Shown: piece by piece, positions 1 through 5,929 of the stretch
Layout: each line of letters begins with the position of its first letter
Numbering within the stretch: the first letter of the stretch is position 1
DNA from: an uncultured beta proteobacterium
GTDB lineage: Bacteria > Pseudomonadota > Gammaproteobacteria > Burkholderiales > Burkholderiaceae_C
Reading direction: 5' to 3'
Assembly (NCBI GenBank): GCA_903928325.1
Contig: CAIYQF010000381.1
Span: 1 to 5,929, forward strand
DNA length: 5,929 nucleotides
Notes under the pieces: model-generated
What the model saw: only the letters and a program-made list of their open reading frames with translations
What the model was told of the DNA's origin: nothing
Databases searched by the model: none
Position numbers and translations under genes: made by a program

Positions 1-37
1 AAGAACAGTTCCACTAAAAGGCGTTGGACCCGCTGAG

Positions 38-71
38 AAAAACCGGGCCCTTCAAAAGGCCCGGTTTTTTT
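38..71. terminator. Bidirectional intrinsic terminator
   Basis: The sequence has a 12-bp stem made of five A and CCGGGCC (38-49) pairing with GGCCCGG and five T (58-69), around an 8-base loop. On the plus strand it is followed by a T tract (65-71), and on the minus strand the mirrored A tract gives five T after the stem. It can therefore end minus-strand transcription of the solute-binding protein gene, whose TAA (72-70) overlaps the tract. It could also end a plus-strand gene lying left of the window. The hairpin is seen directly; two-way use is inferred. Confidence 0.85.
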
Positions 72-1314
72 ATGTGCCGTAACGCCGAATCCATTCTTTC
101 TCGATCGGGTCGACCCAGCTGGCGTGCGGTTCGGCAAGCGCCGGTGCGCTGCGGCTTAACTGACCCGGCAGCAATTGCGTCGGGAAAAATGCCTTTTCAG
201 TCCCCGACAGCCGTTCCAGTGCCAACACCGTGGGGTCGCCCCAGACCGCAATATCGGCCTTGCGGCCCTGGGCTTGGGCGCCGAGCAAAAAGTTGGCAAG
301 AACTTGTGCGCCTTGTGGTGCGCTGGCGTTCAAAGGAATACCCAAGAAATGCGTATTGCCAATGGTTCCGCCGTTGAACTGAAAACTAACCGTGCTGGCG
401 GGCAAGCGTTTGGCTGCAATCTCGTTGGCGGCCTCGTTGGGGTTAAAGGTCATGGCTAGCAGTAGTTCGCCATCGGCCATCATTTGGCGAATGGCCGCTG
501 CTGTGTGAGGGAACTGCTTGCCCGCGCGCCACAGGTGGGGGTGCAGGGCTTCCAGCGTTCGCCAAAGCGGGGCAGTGGCTTGGGCAAAGGTCTGCACGGT
601 GACGCCTTGGTAAAGCGCTGCGCGTTGCGTGGGTTCTTGTAGGTCCAACAGCATTTGCTTGAGGAAGGTGGTGCCGTGAAAGTCCGGCGGGCGTGGATAG
701 CTCATGCGCCCGGGGTGCTTGGTCGCGAATGCAAGTAGGTCGCCCAGACTGGCCGGAGGATGCGGCACCCGCTGGGCGTCGGCCATGAACGTGAGTTGCG
801 CCATGCCCCAGGGCGCTTCCATGCCGTCCACGGGTTCGGAAAAGTCGATGCGCGTCGTGGGCTTGCCCACAGTGTCTACCTTGGCGTAAGCGGGCAATGT
901 TTCTGCAAACGGACCAAACAGCAGCGCTTCGCGCTTCAGGGTCAAAAAATTCTCGCCGTTGATCCACGCCAGGTCGATGCTGCCATCGGACTTGCCCGCC
1001 CGTATTTCGTTGCGTACGCGCTTGACCATGTCGACTGCGTCGCCAATTTTGACGTGGACCACTGTCACGCCAAAGCGCTGGCGCACCTGCTCACCGGCCC
1101 AGGCAATGTAGGCATTGATGGGGGGTGCACCGCCCCAGGCGTTGAAATATACGGTTTGTCCGCGGGCCTGGCTTTCGATGTGGCGCCATGCCGGGGTATC
1201 GCTTTGGGCCGATACGGGCGTGGCGCCCAGCGCAGCCCAGAAAAGGCCTGCGCCATGGACTACGGCTTTGGCGGCTTGGCGCCGGTTAAGGCTCGGGTGC
1301 GCAGCGTCTGGCAT
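70..1314 (-). CDS. YnjB-like ABC transporter substrate-binding protein
   Basis: This 414-residue protein resembles the periplasmic component of the YnjBCD-type ABC importers (COG4134), whose substrate is not established. The mature N-terminus begins with a strand and loop, VYFNAWGG, at residues 55-62, followed by a conserved INAYIAW stretch, which I recognise as typical of that family. The export signal is residues 1-36: a twin arginine (R11-R12) with K16, a hydrophobic stretch around 17-31, and a V-S-A cleavage site before Q37. This is a possible Tat signal, but the usual Phe after RR is Ala, so Sec export is equally plausible. The start has a weak upstream GGAAG (minus strand 1329-1325) about 10 bases away. 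The gene sits 37 bp downstream of ftsY on the same strand and is probably co-transcribed with it. A terminator follows directly, so no permease or ATPase gene is adjacent. The family call is fairly firm; the ligand is unknown. Confidence 0.85.
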   Translation of the reverse strand: MPDAAHPSLNRRQAAKAVVHGAGLFWAALGATPVSAQSDTPAWRHIESQARGQTVYFNAWGGAPPINAYIAWAGEQVRQRFGVTVVHVKIGDAVDMVKRVRNEIRAGKSDGSIDLAWINGENFLTLKREALLFGPFAETLPAYAKVDTVGKPTTRIDFSEPVDGMEAPWGMAQLTFMADAQRVPHPPASLGDLLAFATKHPGRMSYPRPPDFHGTTFLKQMLLDLQEPTQRAALYQGVTVQTFAQATAPLWRTLEALHPHLWRAGKQFPHTAAAIRQMMADGELLLAMTFNPNEAANEIAAKRLPASTVSFQFNGGTIGNTHFLGIPLNASAPQGAQVLANFLLGAQAQGRKADIAVWGDPTVLALERLSGTEKAFFPTQLLPGQLSRSAPALAEPHASWVDPIEKEWIRRYGT

Positions 1315-1351
1315 GCTTTAGGAGCTTCCGCGGGGTGAGGGGCGCTGTGGC

Positions 1352-2383
1352 CTAGTCCAACAGGGCTTGGGCAAATTCACGGGCGTTGAAGGTCTCAAGC
1401 TCATCGAGCTGTTCACCCACACCGATGAAATACACAGGGATGGGGCGGTCGCGTGCGATGGCGGCCAGCACGCCGCCCTTGGCCGTACCGTCGAGTTTGG
1501 TGATGATGAGCCCGGTCAGACCCAGCGCGTCGTCAAACGCGCGCACCTGCGCCAGTGCGTTTTGGCCGGTATTGCCGTCGATGACCAGCAGCACTTCCTG
1601 CGGGCAGGCGGTCAGGCCCGATACCTCACCGGCTTTTTGCACCACGCGCTTCATTTTCTTGAGCTCTTCCATCAGGTGCAGTTGGGTTGGCAGGCGCCCG
1701 GCGGTGTCGATCAGCACCACGTCTTTCTTGCGCGCCTTGCCAGCGCACACGGCGTCGTAGCTTACGGCGGCAGGATCGCCGCCTTCTTGGCTGACGATTT
1801 CTACCGTGTTGCGCGCGGCCCAAACAGCCAGTTGCTCCCGCGCTGCGGCGCGAAAGGTGTCAGCAGCTGCGAGCAGCACGCTGGCGCCCCCATCGGCCAG
1901 ACGGTGCGTGAGCTTGCCAATGGAGGTGGTTTTGCCCGCGCCGTTGACGCCAGCGACCATGATTACCGTGGGTGCGCTGGCGCCAATCACGAGGGGTCGC
2001 TCCAGCGGGGCCAACAAAGCAGCCAATGCATCGACCAACAGGGTTTTTAGCTCCTGTGGCGTTTGGGCTTGGATTTCTTTGGCCTTGCGGCGCAGCTCAC
2101 GAATCAAAAACTCGGTGGCGGATACGCCCGCATCGGCCATGAGCAAGGCGCTTTCCAGGTCTTCAAACAAGGCCTCGTCGATGCGTTTGCCACCAAACAC
2201 CGATGAAATGCCCGATGCCGTCTTTCCCAATCCGATTTTGAGCCGTTCCAGCCAGCCTTGGCGGGTGGGTGCTGCGGCCTGGGACACTGGCTTGGCTTCG
2301 CTTGCAGCGGCATCGGGCTGAGGGGGGGCAAGGCGGTTATCACCGCTTGGGGCAGGGGGTTTTTTTTTGAAAAAGCTGAACAT
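1352..2383 (-). CDS. ftsY: Signal recognition particle receptor FtsY
   Basis: FtsY is the SRP receptor GTPase. It docks ribosome-nascent chain-SRP complexes at the inner membrane and hands them to the translocon. The protein is 343 residues with the start chosen at MFSFFKKK, a typical basic membrane-binding FtsY N-terminus. A longer reading from 2428 would add 15 residues unlike FtsY and run into the divergent gene's leader. Residues 9-42 are a short Pro/Ala-rich linker in place of the long acidic A domain of E. coli. The N helical bundle spans about 43-125. The G domain carries the P-loop GVNGAGKTT (145-153), DTFRAAAREQL (175-185), DTAGR (226-230), TKLDGTAKGG (295-304) and a closing GVGEQ (321-325), all intact. 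It is divergent from the M16 peptidase genes and 37 bp upstream of the solute-binding protein gene. Codons 6-8 form a run of nine A. The identification is secure. Confidence 0.97.
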   Translation of the reverse strand: MFSFFKKKPPAPSGDNRLAPPQPDAAASEAKPVSQAAAPTRQGWLERLKIGLGKTASGISSVFGGKRIDEALFEDLESALLMADAGVSATEFLIRELRRKAKEIQAQTPQELKTLLVDALAALLAPLERPLVIGASAPTVIMVAGVNGAGKTTSIGKLTHRLADGGASVLLAAADTFRAAAREQLAVWAARNTVEIVSQEGGDPAAVSYDAVCAGKARKKDVVLIDTAGRLPTQLHLMEELKKMKRVVQKAGEVSGLTACPQEVLLVIDGNTGQNALAQVRAFDDALGLTGLIITKLDGTAKGGVLAAIARDRPIPVYFIGVGEQLDELETFNAREFAQALLD

Positions 2384-2444
2384 GGTGGACGTTCTTAGAA
2401 TGCACCATTCTATGAAACACGTTTCCATTCAAGAGCCCAGGTGC
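2384..2444. promoter_or_regulatory. Divergent ftsY / M16 peptidase control region
   Basis: This 61-bp gap separates the start codons of the two divergent transcription units, so both probably draw on promoters here. It holds a perfect dyad, TAGAATG-CAC-CATTCTA (2396-2412). This puts a TAGAAT hexamer, similar to a -10 box, on each strand: plus 2396-2401 and minus 2412-2407. A further CCATTC (2425-2430) repeats the one at 2405-2410 exactly 20 bp later. I could not find a convincing -35 box at 16-18 bp from either hexamer. Promoter or operator function is therefore inferred, while the repeats are seen directly. Confidence 0.4.
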
Positions 2445-3875
2445 ATGCGGATTTTTTTTGTATCTGTCGCAATAGCGGGGCGGGTACTTTGGGTGCTGCT
2501 GGGCCTTTGGGTGCCCAGCGGCCCCGGCGCGCTGGCAGCAGGGCCAAGCGTCGAGCAGTTCACCCTCTCCAATGGCATGACGCTGATCGTCAAGCCCGAC
2601 CACCGCGCTCCGACGGCGGTGCACATGTTGTGGGTGCGTGTGGGCGCCATGGACGAGGTCGATGGCGCCTCGGGCGTGGCGCACCTGCTGGAGCACATGA
2701 TGTTTAAAGGCACACCCAGCGTCAAAGCGGGTGATTTTTCGCGCCGTGTGGCGGCCTTGGGCGGGCGTGAAAACGCGTTCACTAGCAAGGACTACACCGG
2801 CTTTTACCAGCAGATTCCAGCGGATCGATTGGCCGAGGTTATGCAGCTAGAGTCTGACCGCTTTGCCCACAACCAGTGGAGCGACGAAGAGTTCCGAACA
2901 GAGCTGGAGGTGGTGAAGGAGGAGCGTCGCATGCGCACCGACGACAACCCGCATGCCCGGCTGTTTGAGGCCATGAACGCGGTGACTTACCTGGCCCATT
3001 CCTATCGCCGGCCGGTGGTGGGCTGGATGAGCGATTTGCAGTCCATGGAACCCGATGACGCGCGGGCTTTCTACCGCCGTTGGTACACACCAGCCAATGC
3101 CGCCGTGGTGGTGGCCGGGGACGTAGAACCCAAAGCAGTTTTTGCACTGGCTCAGCAGTATTACGGTGCCATCGCCGTAGCCCCCTTGCCCCCGCGCAAG
3201 CCGCGCCTTGAGCCTGCCCAAAACGGTTTGCGCAGGCTGGAGTTCAAGGCCCCAGCAGCACAGGCCTATGTGGCACTGGGCTTTAAGGTTCCGGGCATTG
3301 GAGCCGACCTGGCGTCTGGGGCCTTGTGGGACGAATCGGCCCAGGACGCACTGGCATTGACGGTGCTGGCAGCTGTTCTCGATGGCTATGAAGGCGCTCG
3401 ACTGGACCGAACGCTTACCCAAGCGCAAGACCATGTGGCCGACAACGCCGGTGCCCACTATGGTGCTACGGCGCGGGGACCGGTGACATTTATGCTCTCC
3501 GGCGTTCCCGCCCAGGGAAAAACCGCCACTCAAGTGGAGACCGCTTTGCGCGCCGAGGTCCAGCGGGTCGCTGAGGATGGCATCAGCCCGGTCGAACTGC
3601 AACGCGTGATCAACCAATGGAGCGCCTCTGCCGTCTACCAGCAAGACAGTGTGTTTAACCAGGCGCGCATGCTGGGTGCCAATTGGACAATCGGCTTGCC
3701 AACGGATTTTGATGAACAACTGCTTGAGCGGCTTCGCACCGTGACACCGGCCCAGGTTCAAGCGGTGGCAGCCCGGTATTTTGGCAGCGACGACCTGACG
3801 GTGGCCACCTTGCTACCCCAGCCAATCGATCCTTTGCGCAGGCCGCGCGCGGCTTTGCCAGGAGCACGGCATTGA
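2445..3875 (+). CDS. M16 family zinc metallopeptidase, catalytic subunit
   Basis: This is a secreted, probably periplasmic, zinc peptidase of the M16 (pitrilysin / processing peptidase-like) family, 476 residues long. A signal peptide spans residues 1-31, with a hydrophobic core at 4-24 and an A-L-A cleavage site. The N-terminal M16 domain (about 37-185) holds the inverted zinc motif HLLEH (H80, E83, H84), followed by MMFKGT and the NAFTSKDYTGFY strand. The third ligand is E160 in VVKEERR, 76 positions after H84 as in mitochondrial processing peptidase. The C-terminal M16 domain spans about 188-375. It lacks the Arg and Tyr of the family's substrate-binding R-x6-Y pair: T325 and A332 occupy those places. 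I chose ATG 2445 because it starts directly at the signal peptide, with AAGAG 9 bases upstream. ATG 2412 or 2367 would add a non-signal extension, and 2367 would overlap ftsY. Its stop overlaps the next M16 gene, its likely partner. The family is certain; the substrate is unknown. Confidence 0.93.
   Translation: MRIFFVSVAIAGRVLWVLLGLWVPSGPGALAAGPSVEQFTLSNGMTLIVKPDHRAPTAVHMLWVRVGAMDEVDGASGVAHLLEHMMFKGTPSVKAGDFSRRVAALGGRENAFTSKDYTGFYQQIPADRLAEVMQLESDRFAHNQWSDEEFRTELEVVKEERRMRTDDNPHARLFEAMNAVTYLAHSYRRPVVGWMSDLQSMEPDDARAFYRRWYTPANAAVVVAGDVEPKAVFALAQQYYGAIAVAPLPPRKPRLEPAQNGLRRLEFKAPAAQAYVALGFKVPGIGADLASGALWDESAQDALALTVLAAVLDGYEGARLDRTLTQAQDHVADNAGAHYGATARGPVTFMLSGVPAQGKTATQVETALRAEVQRVAEDGISPVELQRVINQWSASAVYQQDSVFNQARMLGANWTIGLPTDFDEQLLERLRTVTPAQVQAVAARYFGSDDLTVATLLPQPIDPLRRPRAALPGARH
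3860..3864 (+). promoter_or_regulatory. Ribosome binding site deciding a TTG start
   Basis: A clean AGGAG lies inside the last codons of the upstream M16 gene, 7 bases before TTG 3872-3874. The nearest ATG alternative, at 3920, has no comparable site. This supports the rare TTG start and translational coupling across the TTGA start/stop overlap. Confidence 0.75.
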
Positions 3876-5233
3876 GCGCGGGCTTGGGTGGATGGTTGGG
3901 TGTGACCCGCGCCCAGCGAATGGTCGCTTCGGCCCTGGTTACCCTGATGTGTGCCGCAAGCAGCGCATGGGCAGGCCTGCCGATTGCGCGTTGGACGCAC
4001 GCCAGCGGTGCAATGGTGTACCTGGTACACAGCCCAGGGATTGCCATGGTGGATGTGCAGCTGGACTTTGATGCCGGTGAGCGGCGCAGCCCGCTGGGCC
4101 AGAGCGGTCTGGCTGGTGCCATGGCTGCAGCCACCGGCGCTGGTGTTCGTGCCAACGCTGCGCAGTCTGCGCTGGACGAAAACGAACTGGGCCAGGCTTG
4201 GGCCGATCTGGGCGCCATTTTTTCCGCCAGTGCGGGCATAGACCGTTTGACTTTCTCCCTGCGCAGTCTGAGTCGCCCCGAGGTACTGTCGGCAGCGGCA
4301 GGGCTGGCCGCGCGCCAAATGGGCGAGCCCGTTTTTGCGCAATCGCTGTGGCTGCGAGACCGCCAAAAAATGATCGCCTCTATTCGGGAGAGCAATACGC
4401 GCGCGGCAACCGTTGCGGCGCGTACTTTTGCCGCTGCTGTCTACGGAAGCCACCCCTACGGCCGCCAACCGACCGAGTCCGACGTGCTGGCGATTCAAAG
4501 TTCCGATTTGCGGGCGCTGCATGAGCGTTCGGTGCGTGCTTGTTACGCCCGTGTCAGCATCGTTGGGGACGTTGACCGGATGCAAGCCGATGCCTTGGTG
4601 GATACGCTCCTGTCGCGCATGCCGCAGCAAAACTGTCCCGTCCTGCCCGAGGTCGAACAAGTGCATGCGCTGGCGCACGCCTCGCAGCAGAACATCGCTT
4701 TTGACGCTGCCCAGGCGCAAGTCTTGGTCGGGCAACCGGGCATCAAACGAGACTCCCCCGACTTTATTGCTCTGCTGGTGGGAAACCACATTCTGGGCGG
4801 CGGTGGATTTACCTCGCGCCTTACCGAAGAGGTGCGCGAAAAACGGGGTTTAACCTATGGGGTTTCCAGTGGGTTCGCACCGGGTTTGCATGCGGGGGCT
4901 TTCACGGTCTCATTGCAAACACGACCCGACCAGGCCCGCCAGGCGCTGGATCTGGTACGTGACGTGCTGCAGCGCTTTGTGGACGGCGGGCCCACAGCGG
5001 CGGAGTTGCAGGCTGCAAAAGACAACCTGATCGGCGGGTTTGCACTGCGCATCGACAGCAACCGAAAGTTGCTTGACAACGTGGCCAACATCGCCTGGAA
5101 TGGTTTGCCGCTGGACTACCTCGACACCTGGACAGCGCGTGTGCAGGCGCTTACCGTGGATGAGATTCGCGCCGCTTTTGCGCGCACTTTGCAAGTTCAA
5201 ACCATGGCCACCGTGGTACTGGGCGCCAAATAG
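3872..5233 (+). CDS. M16 family protein, non-catalytic partner subunit
   Basis: This 453-residue M16-fold protein lacks the zinc site. Where the upstream subunit has HLLEH, this one has G-A-M-A-A (82-86), and the region of the third Glu ligand reads KMIASIR (166-172). It therefore should not hydrolyse peptides alone. It does keep the C-terminal M16 signature: Gly-rich LGGGGFTSRL (308-317) then VREKRGLTYG (321-330). R322 and Y329 match the R-x6-Y spacing of the substrate-binding pair known in pitrilysin and insulin-degrading enzyme. This is the pattern of heterodimeric M16B peptidases, with one zinc-binding and one substrate-clamping subunit. The N-terminus has a basic stretch, a hydrophobic core at about 17-31 and A-W-A before G35, so it is probably exported. 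The TTG start overlaps the preceding stop in TTGA and is backed by AGGAG. An ATG at 3920 would still leave the hydrophobic core. greB follows after 8 bp. Heterodimer formation is inferred. Confidence 0.9.
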   Translation: MSAGLGGWLGVTRAQRMVASALVTLMCAASSAWAGLPIARWTHASGAMVYLVHSPGIAMVDVQLDFDAGERRSPLGQSGLAGAMAAATGAGVRANAAQSALDENELGQAWADLGAIFSASAGIDRLTFSLRSLSRPEVLSAAAGLAARQMGEPVFAQSLWLRDRQKMIASIRESNTRAATVAARTFAAAVYGSHPYGRQPTESDVLAIQSSDLRALHERSVRACYARVSIVGDVDRMQADALVDTLLSRMPQQNCPVLPEVEQVHALAHASQQNIAFDAAQAQVLVGQPGIKRDSPDFIALLVGNHILGGGGFTSRLTEEVREKRGLTYGVSSGFAPGLHAGAFTVSLQTRPDQARQALDLVRDVLQRFVDGGPTAAELQAAKDNLIGGFALRIDSNRKLLDNVANIAWNGLPLDYLDTWTARVQALTVDEIRAAFARTLQVQTMATVVLGAK

Positions 5234-5241
5234 GCAGCGGC

Positions 5242-5814
5242 ATGAGCAAAGCCTTCACCAAAGACGACGGGGATGCGCAGGACGATGAGATGGAGCTGCC
5301 AGCGCTGCCGGGCGGGGGCAAAAATTACATCACCCCAGCAGGCTACGCGGCACTGCGCCACGAGTTGTTAGATCTGATGGATGGCGAGCGCCCCAAGGTG
5401 GTAGAAGCCGTTCACTGGGCGGCTCGCAATGGCGACCGGTCAGAAAACGGGGACTACATTTATGGCAAAAAACGTTTGAGGGAGATTGATCGGCGTATCC
5501 GGTTTTTGACCCAAAGGTTGGAAATCGCCGTCATCGCCGAACCCAGCCTGCATTTTGGCAATGACCAGGTATTTTTTGGTGCGACCGTGACTTATGTAGA
5601 CGATAGAGACCAAAAGCGCATTGTCACGATCATGGGTATCGACGAGGCCCAAAGTGTGCGTGGCGAGGTCAGCTGGATATCGCCCATTGCGCGCACCTTA
5701 CTCAAATCACGGGTGGGCGATACGGTACGTTTGGTCATGCCCGACCGGGTGGCTGACATTGAAGTGCTGGCGGTGCAGTACCCGCGGGCGCCTAAGCCAG
5801 GAACGGCCGCTTAA
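5242..5814 (+). CDS. greB: Transcription elongation factor GreB
   Basis: GreB enters the RNA polymerase secondary channel and stimulates cleavage of backtracked transcripts so that stalled complexes can resume. The protein is 190 residues. The N-terminal coiled-coil hairpin (about 28-100) has the acidic tip in NGDRSENGDY (63-72), where D65 and E68 correspond to the catalytic tip residues. It is followed by YGKKRLREIDRRIRFL (74-89), which is characteristic of GreB rather than GreA. The C-terminal FKBP-like domain (about 105-180) includes VFFGATV, SPIARTLL and VGDTV. Compared with the roughly 158-residue E. coli protein there is an acidic N-terminal extension of about 25 residues and a short Pro-containing tail. 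The ATG lies 8 bp after the M16 stop, with only a weak Shine-Dalgarno (GCGG), so translation may partly depend on upstream ribosomes. Its TAA overlaps the stop of the convergent RelA/SpoT-family gene. Confidence 0.95.
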   Translation: MSKAFTKDDGDAQDDEMELPALPGGGKNYITPAGYAALRHELLDLMDGERPKVVEAVHWAARNGDRSENGDYIYGKKRLREIDRRIRFLTQRLEIAVIAEPSLHFGNDQVFFGATVTYVDDRDQKRIVTIMGIDEAQSVRGEVSWISPIARTLLKSRVGDTVRLVMPDRVADIEVLAVQYPRAPKPGTAA

Positions 5815-5929
5815 CTGACCTTTTTGCTGCGCGCAGCGCGCATGACGACCGTTGAACGCTGCAGCTTGGCTAGCACGGCTTCCAGGTGCATACGGTCGCG
5901 CACGGCGATCACGAAATGCAAGTCTTTTG
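5811..5929 (-). CDS. spoT: RelA/SpoT-family (p)ppGpp synthetase/hydrolase, C-terminal fragment
   Basis: Only the last 38 codons lie in the window; the rest continues beyond the right edge. On the minus strand they read KDLHFVIAVRDRMHLEAVL and then a basic end, RAARSKKVS, before TAA (5813-5811). The pattern of a hydrophobic strand, V-R-D-R-x-H-L and a helix, then V-x-R-A-x-R, is the end of the ACT regulatory domain closing long RelA/SpoT homologues, which control the stringent-response alarmone. The choice of SpoT over RelA rests on context: in Burkholderiales greB commonly neighbours the gmk-rpoZ-spoT cluster. That is family knowledge, not visible here. The stop overlaps the convergent greB stop by 4 bp, with no intrinsic terminator between them. 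Confidence 0.8.
   Translation of the reverse strand, partial: KDLHFVIAVRDRMHLEAVLAKLQRSTVVMRAARSKKVS

Noticed and set aside
1..36. Possible 3' end of a plus-strand gene: one frame ends at TAA 15-17 after E-Q-F-H, another at TGA 34-36.
   Set aside because: Too few codons to tell which frame, if any, is real, and no recognisable family signature. It is mentioned only as context for the terminator.
760..1338. Plus-strand open frame of 192 codons opposite the solute-binding protein gene.
   Set aside because: It is antisense to a protein with a signal peptide and family motifs, and shows no domain of its own.
2384..2428. Upstream ATG adding 15 residues to FtsY.
   Set aside because: FtsY proteins usually begin with MFSFFKK-like sequence, which starts exactly at 2383. 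The extension would consume the divergent promoter region.
2367..2444. Longer version of the first M16 protein starting at ATG 2367 or 2412.
   Set aside because: It would place a charged, non-hydrophobic stretch before an otherwise canonical signal peptide, and the 2367 start would overlap ftsY. The 2445 start fits better.
2847..3761. Long minus-strand open frame of 304 codons antisense to the first M16 gene.
   Set aside because: The plus-strand frame encodes clear M16 motifs. The antisense frame has no recognisable domain and is a typical high-GC shadow.
3758..4789. Long minus-strand open frame of 343 codons antisense to the second M16 gene.
   Set aside because: Same reasoning: no family-like features, and it covers a conserved plus-strand protein.
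5826..5837. Perfect 12-base palindrome GCTGCGCGCAGC beside a run of five T, resembling a terminator.
   Set aside because: It lies inside the RelA/SpoT coding end (A-A-R-S codons). The T run precedes the palindrome on the plus strand and reads as A on the minus strand, so the order is wrong for an intrinsic terminator on either strand.

Overview
This window looks like an ordinary chromosomal segment of a high-GC betaproteobacterium, probably Burkholderiales and possibly Comamonadaceae. That inference rests on the GC-rich codon use, an FtsY with a very short acidic domain, a secreted M16 peptidase pair divergent from ftsY, and greB lying tail-to-tail with a RelA/SpoT-family gene. I see no transposase, phage gene, CRISPR array, rRNA or tRNA. 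I also find no strong candidate for a wholly new system.

Layout from left to right: a strong hairpin terminator (about 38-71) closes the left edge and can act on both strands. On the minus strand lie a YnjB-like periplasmic solute-binding protein (1314 down to 70) and, 37 bp upstream of it, ftsY (2383 down to 1352). A 61-bp divergent control region (2384-2444) carries a perfect 7-bp dyad. On the plus strand follows a tight three-gene run: an M16 zinc peptidase with intact metal ligands (2445-3875), a second M16 protein without metal ligands (TTG start, 3872-5233) and greB (5242-5814). The last 119 bases are the 3' end of a minus-strand RelA/SpoT-family gene, whose stop codon overlaps the greB stop.

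Functionally, FtsY is the SRP receptor that delivers nascent membrane and secreted proteins to the translocon. The two M16 proteins both carry export signals and probably form a heterodimeric periplasmic peptidase: one subunit keeps the HxxEH zinc site and the other keeps the substrate-binding Arg/Tyr pair. GreB rescues backtracked RNA polymerase, and its convergent neighbour controls (p)ppGpp, so two modulators of RNA polymerase share a 3' boundary. The solute-binding protein has no permease or ATPase gene beside it in this window.

The points most worth a second look are the complementary loss of active-site residues between the two M16 subunits, the symmetric dyad in the ftsY/M16 divergent region, the unaccompanied YnjB-like protein behind ftsY, and the greB/spoT stop-codon overlap.
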